NCBI RefSeq assembly: GCF_000011385.1
Contig: NC_005125.1
Span: 3,658,001-3,722,000 of the forward strand
DNA: 64,000 nucleotides
From: Gloeobacter violaceus PCC 7421
Lineage (GTDB): Bacteria; Cyanobacteriota; Cyanobacteriia; Gloeobacterales; Gloeobacteraceae
Reading direction: 5' to 3'
In this document: positions 35,201-43,012 of the stretch, in pieces
Layout: every line of letters starts with the position of its first letter
How positions within the stretch are numbered: the stretch's first letter is position 1
Position numbers and translations under genes: made by a program
Notes under the pieces: model-generated
Databases searched by the model: none
The model's input: only the letters and a program-made list of their open reading frames with translations
What the model was told of the DNA's origin: nothing

Positions 35201-36511
35201 ACGCACCGCCGCAGCGGCCGGTACAGGGCTTTGGGCCGAAAAGCGCACCTGCTCGTTTTGCAGCACCGCCATCTGCTGCTGCATCGCCTTCAGCTCGCTG
35301 CGCAACTGGCCGATGAGCGCCTGTTGCTCGCGCATCAGGGTGGAAAGCCCCTGGATGGCCGCCAGGGCCACTCCCTGGGCATCGGCGGTGTTGATCGTCT
35401 TCTCGTCGCCGCCGACGCCGAAGGCGGCATGAAAATCCTGGGCGGTGGGGCCGATGCGGGGGGTCTGGCGGCTGTCGCCTTTCATCGTCCAGCCTGCGAC
35501 GGTGAGCCCATCGAGTTGCCGGAGGACGGCTTTGGGGTCGATGGGGCGAAAGTTTTCTTTTTGGGCGCGATCCGAGGTGCACGACCAGCCGGATCCCCCT
35601 GCGAAATAGCAGGTGCCGCCGCCGTCGGCGCCGCCGGAGAAATGGGCTGCATGGCCGCTGCTGCTGCTTGCGACCACGCCGTAGCCGCCGCTGCTCGCAC
35701 CGGAAAGGCCCGCGCCCTCTGCTTCGGTGCTTTCGCCCACCACCCCGGTGGCGCCTTTGCCGTAGACGCCGACGCCGTCTTCACGAAGGGCACTGCCGTA
35801 CACACCCGTGTAGTCGCCCGAACCGACCACGCCGTACGGGCCGCTACCGACCACGCCCGCGTAGCTTCCCAGGGTGGTGGCGTAACCCTGAACGCCTACG
35901 TAACCGCCCTGCCCCTGCACCCCGACGCCGTAACCGTCAAAATCCGGGGCGTGGATGCCCTGGATGGCCGGGGTGTCGTCGGCTGCTTTGCTGTGGGTGA
36001 CGCTCAGGGCCACGCCGCTGCCGCCGGTCTTGACGACGAGGGCGCTGTTGGTGCTGGCGGGGTTGGTAATTTCGAAGTACCCGGCCGGACCGGTGCCGGT
36101 GTTGTAAGAAGAGACCGTGCCCCCGGCGCTGTTGGAGGTGCCGAAGATCGCCGCTTTGCGGCTGGAGGATTTGTTGATGGTCACACTCAGACCCTTGCCC
36201 GTGCCTTTTTGGGTCATGGTGAAAAGCGCCGTCGGATCGTTGACGGTGCCGCTCAGGGTGACCGGGGCTGAAAGCGTCTGTGCTTCGCTCAGCGCCGGCA
36301 TATCGATAAACTCCATAGAAGCCGTCTCACCGATTCGCGGGCTGGACTCGGCCGTGCCGCCGCCCGCCGGGGGGACGGTCAGCTTTTGCAACCGCTCAAG
36401 CGCTTCCTGGTGCCGAGCGTCGGTTGAAGCGGGCTGCCCCGGTGCGGCATGGACCGTACCGGGAAGGGAGCACATCAACAGAAACGATAGACACATAGCT
36501 TTGCAATTCAT
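35183..36511 (-). CDS. Secreted surface protein with C-terminal endosialidase chaperone (S74) domain
   Basis: A 442-aa protein with a signal peptide (MCLSFLLMCSLPGTVHA). The middle is Gly/Val-rich with repeats such as GVGVQGQGGYVGVQGYA and YGVVGSGDYTGVYG, likely a beta-helix or fibre. The end (about 335-410) is an S74 intramolecular chaperone: SDRAQKENFRPI with the catalytic Ser and Lys, LDGLTVAGWTMKGD, and GVALAAIQGLSTL, then a coiled coil. Such domains trimerise tail spikes and cell-surface fibres, then cut themselves off. Overlaps the convergent aminopeptidase by 18 bp. Start set at 36511; AGAGGA precedes it. Confidence 0.85.
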   Translation of the reverse strand: MNCKAMCLSFLLMCSLPGTVHAAPGQPASTDARHQEALERLQKLTVPPAGGGTAESSPRIGETASMEFIDMPALSEAQTLSAPVTLSGTVNDPTALFTMTQKGTGKGLSVTINKSSSRKAAIFGTSNSAGGTVSSYNTGTGPAGYFEITNPASTNSALVVKTGGSGVALSVTHSKAADDTPAIQGIHAPDFDGYGVGVQGQGGYVGVQGYATTLGSYAGVVGSGPYGVVGSGDYTGVYGSALREDGVGVYGKGATGVVGESTEAEGAGLSGASSGGYGVVASSSSGHAAHFSGGADGGGTCYFAGGSGWSCTSDRAQKENFRPIDPKAVLRQLDGLTVAGWTMKGDSRQTPRIGPTAQDFHAAFGVGGDEKTINTADAQGVALAAIQGLSTLMREQQALIGQLRSELKAMQQQMAVLQNEQVRFSAQSPVPAAAAVRLLGNR

Positions 36512-36795
36512 GTCCTCTGCACCCAAAGCAACTCTGTTTAAAGAGTAAGCCTGGAGTAAGACATTTATGTAAAATTTCTGTCGGTTTCATCCTTGGCGAT
36601 TAAGCGTAAATGATTCTAACGGAAAATCGCTCGAAGGCAGCAATTGTTGTCACTTATTGCGGAAAATCAATCTCTTCCTCAAATCGGCTCGTATCGAATC
36701 CGGTTAAACAGGCTGGACGAAGACACCAGGTATCGGGTGTCGGGGATAGCTTATTGGTATCTAATCGAAGGATAGCGATACGAACGAAACCGAAA

Positions 36796-37482
36796 TCAGG
36801 AAGCCCTCAGGCGCGATCCCGCTGACGGCAAGGCCGCAAACAGCGGTGCGAGCGAAGGTTGGGCCGCTCCGGGACCGGCCACAATCTCGACAATTTTGTA
36901 CTCCGATTCGGCGCTGCCCAGGGCTTCGACGCAGACGCGGGCGACATCGGCGCGGTCGATCGTGCCTTCGAAGAGCGTGTCGGCCGGTCGCACGACGATC
37001 TCAGCCCCGCCCGCCCCGTCTCGCAATCCCCCCGGCCGGACGATCGTAAAGTTGAGGCCGCTGTCGAGGAGATAGTCCTCGGCCCGCTTCTTCCAAAAGA
37101 GCACCCCCCCGAACAAATTGAGCGGATGAATCAGCCGCGAGACGCACAGCGACGAGACAAGGATGAGTCGCCCTACCCCCGCCCGGCGCGCTGCGTAGAC
37201 CAGGTTGCGGGTGCCCTCGTAATCAACCTGCTGGGCGCCGTTGGCCCCGAAGCCCGTGCGGGTGCCGGTGGCGCAGAAGATCGTCTCGACGCCGTTCAGG
37301 GCCGGGCCGAGCGAATCGGTCTTGAGCACGTCGCCTTCGACCACCTCGGTGCCGTCGCCGAATACCTCGCGGGCCTTGGCGCGGGAGCGGGCCAGGACCC
37401 GGGGGGCCATCGACTGGGCGCGCAATTTTTTGACAATCTGCTGACCGGTCTGACCGGTGGCTCCGACAACCAGGATGGACAT
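36796..37482 (-). CDS. Atypical short-chain dehydrogenase (NAD(P)-binding, YwnB/NmrA-like)
   Basis: A 228-aa Rossmann protein. The dinucleotide motif is GATGQTGQQIVKKL; later landmarks are VVEGDVLKTDSL, VETIFCATGTRTG, VDYEGTRNLVYAAR, and VRPGGLRDG. It matches the atypical SDR-a5-like group, where the classical YxxxK is replaced; KKRAEDYLLDSGL is at that place. Similar proteins are common in cyanobacteria and plastids. Substrate unknown. About 280 bp of non-coding sequence precedes the surface-protein gene. Confidence 0.88.
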   Translation of the reverse strand: MSILVVGATGQTGQQIVKKLRAQSMAPRVLARSRAKAREVFGDGTEVVEGDVLKTDSLGPALNGVETIFCATGTRTGFGANGAQQVDYEGTRNLVYAARRAGVGRLILVSSLCVSRLIHPLNLFGGVLFWKKRAEDYLLDSGLNFTIVRPGGLRDGAGGAEIVVRPADTLFEGTIDRADVARVCVEALGSAESEYKIVEIVAGPGAAQPSLAPLFAALPSAGSRLRAS

Positions 37483-37814
37483 GGCACCTACAAGCGCTCT
37501 GCAAGAGATCTTAGTCTGCGGGCGGCTCTGCGTAACCGTCCGGGGGAGATAACGGCGAGATGCGGGGGCGACACGCGCATAAAGCGCGCCGGCCCTGCGC
37601 TAAGGATCCATGAGGTTGCGAACCGCCGAGGCTTCCAAAGCGTACTCTCCGGTAGAGACCTTCATCTTCCCCGCTGCCCAAAATAGGGGCCGCAGCCTGT
37701 ATTTTCGACAACCTACCGCCGACTTCGGCCAAATCGACCGTCTAGACGGGCAAATTTTGCCCCGGCAGCCGCAGACTGGCGGCTGCCGATGCCAACGCTT
37801 ATTGAGGAAAATCC
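37483..37814. other. Intergenic region with a leader hairpin
   Basis: This 332-bp divergent stretch between the SDR and esterase genes shows no supported gene. The only clear structure is the hairpin at 37763-37788. Short minus-strand frames here run into the esterase gene and are not convincing. Confidence 0.5.
37763..37788 (+). promoter_or_regulatory. Strong hairpin in the esterase 5' leader
   Basis: CGGCAGCCGC-agactg-GCGGCTGCCG, a perfect 10-bp stem with a 6-nt loop, ends 26 nt before the ATG at 37815. No T-tract follows, so an mRNA-stability or translation-control element is more likely than a terminator. Confidence 0.5.
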
Positions 37815-38747
37815 ATGGCAACGATTCTTGGAACACCCTTCCCGGTTCAGGGATTTACCAACCGGGTCTATTTCCTGGCGATCCCCGAACTCATACCTGC
37901 TTCTCCGATGCCGCTATTGCTGTTCCAGCACGGCTCGGGTGCCGCCGCCACCGACTTTCTGATTTCCGACAAGCAACTCGATCAATTCGCCGACGCCAAC
38001 GGCTGCCTGGTGGTGGCTCCCGCCGGGGGCATCCCCGACACCCGCTTTCACCCCCAGGGTAAGACCTGGGATCACTACAAACTCATTGGCGGCGTCGACA
38101 AAGGCACCCACAAGGAAGTCGCCTTTCTCGGCGCCCTGCTTGACACGGTGAAGACCAACTTTTCGATCGACATCAACCGCCTGTACGCAATGGGGCACTC
38201 CGCCGGCACTGCGATGACCAGCACGCTCATGGGCGCGGGCCTTGCAAAACGCTTCGCCGGGTTCGGCCACCTGAAGGGTCTTTCTCCCCACGGCGAGCCG
38301 CCCATCCCCGGCCAGACGCCTCCGGGAGAAGAGTTGCAGGACTACCGCAACCACGACCCGGACGGGTTTATCGCCACGGTGGTGATGCGCGGCAAACGCG
38401 AGAACCAGGACGTCTTCGGGCCGCCCCGCGATGTGCAGGACAGTTTCACGCGCGACTACTGGGTCTCCTTCAACGGCTGCACCCGCCAGGAGCCACCGGT
38501 ATCCGAGACCGTCTCGGGCGTCGGCTACATCAAGACCCTCTTCACGGGCGGCAAAGCGCCGGTGTTCTTCGTAGAAGTGACTTCGCCCAACGACGTGGCG
38601 GAGCACTCGCTGACGCTGGAGCAGGTGCAGTACGCCTACGACCAACTAAAGCCCTTCAGCCTGGAAGGCCGTCCCGACCGCGCGGCGGACGTGGTCAGCG
38701 CCCAGGTGAGCGGGCAGGACGTGGTGACCAGCACCGTCCCGGGTTGA
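37815..38747 (+). CDS. Alpha/beta hydrolase, PHB-depolymerase/esterase-like
   Basis: A 310-aa protein with no signal peptide. The nucleophile elbow GHSAGTAMTS supplies the Ser; LLFQHGSGAAATDFL is the oxyanion region, and AEHSLTLEQ near the end may supply the His. The VVAPAGGIPDTRFH and TVKTNFSIDINRLYAMG blocks resemble the LpqC/poly(3-hydroxybutyrate) depolymerase family. GAGGA precedes the ATG. Substrate unproven. Confidence 0.8.
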   Translation: MATILGTPFPVQGFTNRVYFLAIPELIPASPMPLLLFQHGSGAAATDFLISDKQLDQFADANGCLVVAPAGGIPDTRFHPQGKTWDHYKLIGGVDKGTHKEVAFLGALLDTVKTNFSIDINRLYAMGHSAGTAMTSTLMGAGLAKRFAGFGHLKGLSPHGEPPIPGQTPPGEELQDYRNHDPDGFIATVVMRGKRENQDVFGPPRDVQDSFTRDYWVSFNGCTRQEPPVSETVSGVGYIKTLFTGGKAPVFFVEVTSPNDVAEHSLTLEQVQYAYDQLKPFSLEGRPDRAADVVSAQVSGQDVVTSTVPG

Positions 38748-38764
38748 GGCCGGCCCCGACAAAA

Positions 38765-38794
38765 GCCAGGAGCCCCCGCACGGAGGCTCCTGGC
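38765..38794 (-). terminator. Rho-independent terminator of dps (probably bidirectional)
   Basis: Perfect 10-bp arms GCCAGGAGCC and GGCTCCTGGC with a 10-nt loop between the convergent esterase and dps genes. On the minus strand the stem is followed by TTTTGT, a proper terminator tail for dps. Confidence 0.8.
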
Positions 38795-38817
38795 AAATAC
38801 AAGGCGATCAAACGCCG

Positions 38818-39300
38818 TTAGGAGACGAGGTTGTCGCCCTTTTTGAGCAGTTCCTTGAGGAACCAGCGGTGCTTCTGGTGCACCTGCACCAGGCGGGTAT
38901 AGAGGTCGGCGGTGCCGATATCGCCCGCTTCGGCGGCCGCATCGGCGTCCTGGTGCATCTCGCCGATCACCAGTTCGTGGGCGGTGAGGGCCTCTTCGAC
39001 CATCTCGCGCACCGACAGCTCGCCCTCGCTCGGCTTCACCGTCGCCGTGGGCAGGTAGCGGGCCGGATCGGCCACCGGCTTGCCGTCGATCATCAAGCTG
39101 CGCTCGGCCAGTTCGTCGATGGTGGCAAACACCTCGCCGCCCTGCTCCTCAAAGAGCAGGTGCATCTCGCGAAATAAGGGACCGAAGGTCAACCAGTGGT
39201 ACTTCTTGTAGTTCAGATAGAGCACCAGGGCGTTTGCCTGCTCGCGGTTGAGCGCGGTGACAAGCTCCGTCTGCCGCGACTGCTTGAGCGTTGTGGTCAT
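38818..39300 (-). CDS. dps: Dps family ferritin-like protein
   Basis: A 160-aa four-helix protein. The ferroxidase region reads KKYHWLTFGPLFREMHLLF, giving the two His, followed by FATIDELAERSLMIDGKPV with the acidic ligands. The family forms 12-subunit cages that store iron and protect DNA from peroxide. The ATG at 39300 is set by GGAGG. It is the second gene of an operon behind the 53-aa membrane protein. Confidence 0.92.
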   Translation of the reverse strand: MTTTLKQSRQTELVTALNREQANALVLYLNYKKYHWLTFGPLFREMHLLFEEQGGEVFATIDELAERSLMIDGKPVADPARYLPTATVKPSEGELSVREMVEEALTAHELVIGEMHQDADAAAEAGDIGTADLYTRLVQVHQKHRWFLKELLKKGDNLVS

Positions 39301-39317
39301 TTCTGCCTCCAAATTTG

Positions 39318-39479
39318 TTAATACGGGACTTGCCAGGAGAACAGGCCCATAACGGCCAGGGGCAATCCCCAACTGAGGACGCGCAGCCAGAAAGGGCTAC
39401 GCCGAGTCCTGTATTCAAGATACGCGACCAGCGGCTCGCTGGGCACTCGGGGAAACAGCCCGAGGAATCGTCTGGCCAT
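39318..39479 (-). CDS. 53-aa membrane protein upstream of dps
   Basis: A short frame with a strong ribosome site (GAGGGGG). It reads MARRFLGLFPRVPSEP, then EYRTRRSP and one hydrophobic helix (LSWGLPLAVMGLF). It ends 17 bp before the dps start, so the two are very likely co-transcribed. Function unknown; membrane link to iron or stress handling is only a guess from position. Confidence 0.6.
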   Translation of the reverse strand: MARRFLGLFPRVPSEPLVAYLEYRTRRSPFWLRVLSWGLPLAVMGLFSWQVPY

Positions 39480-39508
39480 CGGCCCCCTCAGATTCTGTGG
39501 ATCCTGTA

Positions 39509-39525
39509 TTTAGACTAAGTCTAAA
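39509..39525. promoter_or_regulatory. Palindromic operator-like site before the dps operon
   Basis: TTTAGAC-TAA-GTCTAAA, perfect 7-bp arms, lies 30 bp upstream of the 53-aa gene. A partial copy ATTTAGTC follows at 39530. Its shape and place before dps suggest a metal- or peroxide-responsive repressor site of the Fur or DtxR type, not identified further. Confidence 0.6.
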
Positions 39526-39532
39526 TTAGGAT

Positions 39533-40936
39533 TTAGTCAATAGTGACCCGGATGTGTCCGCGCCCGTCGATCCCGACTGTCTCGGCCCCAGTGTCAATGG
39601 CGGCGCCCAAATACTCGACGCTCTGGGCGGCAACCACTTCCCCCGGCAGCAGCACCGGCACTCCGGGCGGGTAGGTGCAGACATCGGCCGCACTGGTCAG
39701 TCCGGCTGCCGCGGCTAGGGGAACGCTCCGGTGGGAGCGGCCGAAAGCTTCGCGGGGTGAATAGCGCAGCTCCGGAAGCGGCGGTGGAAGCAGATCCGGC
39801 GGCGTTGCCCCGGTCGGTTGGGCCGTTGCCAGGGCCAGAAGGGATGCTTGCAGTTGCTCGCCGTCGAATTCGGTGTGGGCGCTATTGAGGATGAAGACCA
39901 GGTGGCGGTGGGTGGCCATCTCCGCACGCACCTGGGCGTTTTGCTCCAGCCAGGTCTCAGCGGCGTGACCGCTCCAGCCTTTCTCACCCACGTCGATGAC
40001 CAGGCGGGTCGGATCGAAGCCAGGCGTTCCGTCGCCCCCGAGCACCGCGAAGGGCAGTTTGTGTCGCAGTCTATGGGCCATCTCCAGGATGTGCCCGAGC
40101 TGCTCGCGGCCGTGGCGGACCATGTGGGCGCGGGCCAGATCGAGCGAGGCCATCAGCAAGTAGCTCGGGCTGGTGGTTTGCAGAAGGTTCAGAGCCATCT
40201 CCACCCTGGCCGGGTCCACCAGGGTGCCCTGCTGGTGAAGGAGTGCCGCCTGGGTGAGGGCGGGCAGTGTCTTGTGGGCGGAATGGACGACCAAGTCCGC
40301 TCCCGCTGCGAGTGCGCACTCGGGCAAGTCCGGATGGAAGCGCAGATGGGCGCCGTGGGCGGCATCGACCAACAGCGCAATCCCTTTTGCGTGGGCGACC
40401 CTGGCGATGGCCCGCGTCTCGCCCACCGCCCCGAAGTACGTCGGGTGCACCGCCACCACCGCCCGGATGTCCGGGTGGACGGCCAGGGCGGCTTCCACCG
40501 TCGTCGCCGTCAGTCCGTGGGCCAACTGCCAGCGCCTGTCCCATACAGGTTGGACGAACACCGGCACCGCGCCGCTCAGCACCAGGGCGTGCACGATACT
40601 TTGGTGACAGTTTCTGGGCACGAGCACCTTCTGCCCCTGCCCGAGTGCCGCAAGCAGCATCGCCTGGATTCCGGCGGTCGCACCGTTGACCAGAAACCAA
40701 CTGCGCTCGGCTCCCCAAACTGCCGCCGCGAGCCGTTGCGCGTGGGCGATCACCCCGGTGGGAGCGTGCAGGTTGTCGAGTCCTGCAAGTTCGGTCAGGT
40801 CCAGACGGCCCCAATCCGGCCAGTGTTTGAGGGCTGGCGGCAGGCCCGCCCCGCCGTTGTGGCCCGGGGTGTGAAAGCCCGTGCCCGAGGCTAGAGCGAC
40901 GGCCCTCAGCGCATCCCAGAGCGGAGTGGTTTCCAC
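39533..40936 (-). CDS. Orn/Lys/Arg decarboxylase family PLP enzyme
   Basis: A 467-aa fold-type I decarboxylase of the short, wing-less form common in cyanobacteria and Firmicutes. It begins GTGFHTPGHNGG, has LDNLHAPTGVIAHAQ, the cofactor-stacking FLVNGATAGIQAML, VDAAHGAHLRF and the Schiff-base Lys in VVHSAHKTLPALTQ. The C-terminal domain (about 370-467) is present. Product would be a diamine or agmatine; which amino acid is used is not clear. Divergent from rimP. Confidence 0.9.
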   Translation of the reverse strand: METTPLWDALRAVALASGTGFHTPGHNGGAGLPPALKHWPDWGRLDLTELAGLDNLHAPTGVIAHAQRLAAAVWGAERSWFLVNGATAGIQAMLLAALGQGQKVLVPRNCHQSIVHALVLSGAVPVFVQPVWDRRWQLAHGLTATTVEAALAVHPDIRAVVAVHPTYFGAVGETRAIARVAHAKGIALLVDAAHGAHLRFHPDLPECALAAGADLVVHSAHKTLPALTQAALLHQQGTLVDPARVEMALNLLQTTSPSYLLMASLDLARAHMVRHGREQLGHILEMAHRLRHKLPFAVLGGDGTPGFDPTRLVIDVGEKGWSGHAAETWLEQNAQVRAEMATHRHLVFILNSAHTEFDGEQLQASLLALATAQPTGATPPDLLPPPLPELRYSPREAFGRSHRSVPLAAAAGLTSAADVCTYPPGVPVLLPGEVVAAQSVEYLGAAIDTGAETVGIDGRGHIRVTID

Positions 40937-40943
40937 GGCTTCC

Positions 40944-40973
40944 TTGGTCTTGTTGTGTGTGGCACACTATACT
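40944..40973 (+). promoter_or_regulatory. Promoter of rimP-nusA
   Basis: TTGGTC (40944-40949) and TATACT (40968-40973) are spaced by 18 bp. The spacer holds a palindrome GTGTG-G-CACAC (40957-40967). The start site would be near 40980, giving a leader of about 53 nt. Confidence 0.55.
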
Positions 40974-41002
40974 TAGTATCCTCAGCACACAGGGACTGGA
41001 GG

Positions 41003-41026
41003 AGTGGGTTCGAGGCCCACTTTTTT
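41003..41026 (+). terminator. Leader terminator/attenuator before rimP
   Basis: AGTGGG-ttcgagg-CCCACT followed by a run of six T at 41021-41026, ending 6 nt before the rimP ATG. It is a small intrinsic terminator inside the operon leader. The GTGGG-TTCGAGG-CCCAC core also matches a tRNA T-arm exactly, but no other tRNA part is present. Confidence 0.65.
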
Positions 41027-41032
41027 GATGGC

Positions 41033-41503
41033 ATGAATCCCCGCGACATTGTCGAGCAGGTGACGGCCCTAGCCGAACCGGTCGCCGAACAACTGGGTTT
41101 GCAATTGGTGGCGGTCGCGTACCAGACCCACACCAAACCGGCCACCCTGCGCGTGGATATCCGCCATCCCACCGAAGGCACCGGGCTTGACGACTGCGAG
41201 AAGATGAGCCGCGCCCTCGAAGCGCTGCTTGACACCCGCGACGATCTCATCATCGGCGCTTACAATCTCGAAGTCTCCAGTCCCGGCGTCGAGCGGGTAC
41301 TGACCACCGACCGCGAATTTATGGCCTTTCGGGGTTTCCCGGTGATGGTCAAGACCTTCGGTCCGGTGGACGGCAAAAAACAGTGGGAGGGCCGTTTGCT
41401 CGAGCGCGACGGTGAAAACGTCTACCTCACCATCGCCGGCCGGCGCGTCGCGCTGCCCCGCCCCCAGGTGGCGCGGGTGCAGCTGGTGCAGTCGCTCCCT
41501 TAG
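41033..41503 (+). CDS. rimP: Ribosome maturation factor RimP
   Basis: A 156-aa protein for 30S subunit assembly. Landmarks are RDIVEQVTALAEPVAEQLG, DDCEKMSRALEALLD and the family signature YNLEVSSPGVERVLTTDREF, followed by the SH3-like C-terminal domain (VYLTIAGRRVALPRPQV). The ATG at 41033 has no ribosome site next to it; a GGAGGAG stands 29 nt upstream, partly within the terminator hairpin. Co-directional with nusA 33 bp downstream, the usual bacterial order. Confidence 0.95.
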   Translation: MNPRDIVEQVTALAEPVAEQLGLQLVAVAYQTHTKPATLRVDIRHPTEGTGLDDCEKMSRALEALLDTRDDLIIGAYNLEVSSPGVERVLTTDREFMAFRGFPVMVKTFGPVDGKKQWEGRLLERDGENVYLTIAGRRVALPRPQVARVQLVQSLP

Positions 41504-41536
41504 ACCGACAACTACATAGCTTCAGGAGAGTCCAAC

Positions 41537-42688
41537 GTGTCGATGATTCATTTGCCCGGCGTCAATCAACAGATTGAGACGATCAGCCGGCAGCGGAATT
41601 TACCCAAGCACGCCGTCAAAGAGGCGCTGATCGAGGCGCTCAAAAAAGGTTACGAGCGCTTTCGCAAGACCTACCGCGACCCGCGCGAAAATAGCGAAGA
41701 GATGGCCTTCGACAACTTCATCGTCGAACTCGACACCGACCGCGAGGGGTTTCGGGTGCTCGCCACCAAGACCATCGTCGAAACGGTGAGCGACACCGAC
41801 CAGGAAATCGCCCTGATTGAGGTGCGCGAAGTGGCCCCGGACGCCGAACCCGGCGGCACGGTCGTCGTCGATGTCACCCCCGAAAAAGGTGACTTCGGCC
41901 GCATGGCCGCCATCCAGACCAAGCAGGTGCTCTCCCAAAAACTGCGCGACCAGCAGCGCAAGCTCATTCAAGAAGAGTTCCGCGAACTGGAAGGCACGGT
42001 ATTGCAGGCCCGGGTGATGCGCTTCGAGGGTCGCTCGGTGATCTGTGCGGTCTCCAGCGGCTTCGGCCAGAACGAAGTGGAAGCGGAATTGCCCAAGAAC
42101 GAGCAGCTCCCCAACGAGCCCTACCGGATCGGCTCGGCGTTTAAAGTCTTCCTGCGCAAAGTCTGGGAAGGTTCGCGCCGCGGCCCGCAGCTACTCGTCT
42201 CCCGCGCCGACGCCGGGCTGGTGGTGTACCTGTTCGCCAACGAAGTGCCCGAAATTGAAGATGAGATCGTCCGCATCGTGGCGGTCGCTCGCGAGGCGAA
42301 CCCACCCTCGCGCACCGTCGGCCCGCGCACCAAGATCGCTGTCGATACGCTTGAGCGCGATGTGGATCCGGTGGGAGCCTGCATCGGGGCGCGCGGCTCG
42401 CGCATCCAGGCGGTCGTCAACGAACTGCGCGGCGAAAAAATCGACGTCATCCGCTGGTCCCCCGACCCGGCCACCTACATCTCCAACGCCCTCTCACCGG
42501 CGCGGGTGATCCAGGTGCGCCTGGTGGACCCGGACGCGCGCCAGGCCCACGTCATCGTCCCCGACGATCAGCTGTCGCTCGCCATCGGCAAAGAAGGCCA
42601 GAACGTCCGCCTCGCCGCCCGCCTCACCGGCTGGAAGATTGACATCAAAAAATCAAGCGAGTACAGCGCGGAAGCGGCATATTCCTAG
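41537..42688 (+). CDS. nusA: Transcription termination/antitermination factor NusA
   Basis: A 383-aa protein. The N-terminal RNA-polymerase-binding domain (LIEALKKGYERFRKTYRDP) is followed by an S1 domain (GTVLQARVMRFEGRSVICAV, about 155-220) and two KH domains (DPVGACIGARGSRIQAVVNE and LSLAIGKEGQNVRLAARLTGW). There are no C-terminal acidic repeats, normal for cyanobacteria. The GTG at 41537 has AGGAGAG at good spacing. The ylxR-infB genes that usually follow are absent here. Confidence 0.97.
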   Translation: MSMIHLPGVNQQIETISRQRNLPKHAVKEALIEALKKGYERFRKTYRDPRENSEEMAFDNFIVELDTDREGFRVLATKTIVETVSDTDQEIALIEVREVAPDAEPGGTVVVDVTPEKGDFGRMAAIQTKQVLSQKLRDQQRKLIQEEFRELEGTVLQARVMRFEGRSVICAVSSGFGQNEVEAELPKNEQLPNEPYRIGSAFKVFLRKVWEGSRRGPQLLVSRADAGLVVYLFANEVPEIEDEIVRIVAVAREANPPSRTVGPRTKIAVDTLERDVDPVGACIGARGSRIQAVVNELRGEKIDVIRWSPDPATYISNALSPARVIQVRLVDPDARQAHVIVPDDQLSLAIGKEGQNVRLAARLTGWKIDIKKSSEYSAEAAYS

Positions 42689-42720
42689 CCTGTACCGTTG
42701 CTGCAGGCAGCGCTTCAGCT

Positions 42721-43006
42721 TTACTGCAGCAACGGCAACAACCCTTCCAACACAATTTGGGTAATTGTCGGCAGACCCGACAGATCACGCCCGGAGAGCA
42801 TGCTCTGAACCGCTGGTCTGTTCACACCCCAGTGCCGACCCGTCAGGAAGCCGCTCAAGCCAATCGCCGTCAGCGCCCACATAGAAATGATCGACAGCAT
42901 CTTCTCCGCAAGCACGCACCTTCCGCTGCAAGATACGCGAGGCGCTCAGGTTGTCCCTGAATCGCCCGCGGAGCCGGTCTTTGATTTGCTCGTGCTCGTG
43001 AGACAT
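42721..43006 (-). pseudogene. Small membrane protein gene broken by a frameshift
   Basis: From the ATG at 43006 the frame reads MSHEHEQIKDRLRGRFRDN to LQRKV, then goes into meaningless sequence. In the +1 frame the natural continuation LAEKMLSIISMWALTAIG, one hydrophobic helix, runs on to the stop at 42721. At the switch the DNA reads GTGCGTGC, a 4-bp tandem duplication that explains the shift; removing one GTGC gives a single 94-aa protein. It could be a recent mutation, a sequencing error or a phase switch. Follows the 253-aa gene by 6 bp. Confidence 0.65.
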
Positions 43007-43012
43007 GGTTTC

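Noticed and set aside
36610-36825. 71-codon frame between the surface protein and SDR genes
   Set aside because: It runs into the end of the SDR gene in antisense, has no ribosome site and no recognisable features.
37511-37836. Minus-strand frames upstream of the esterase
   Set aside because: They overlap the esterase start and the leader hairpin and show no protein-like features.
41004-41020. Possible 3' part of a tRNA before rimP
   Set aside because: The T-arm match is exact but no acceptor, D-arm or anticodon arm accompanies it; the T-run makes a terminator more likely.
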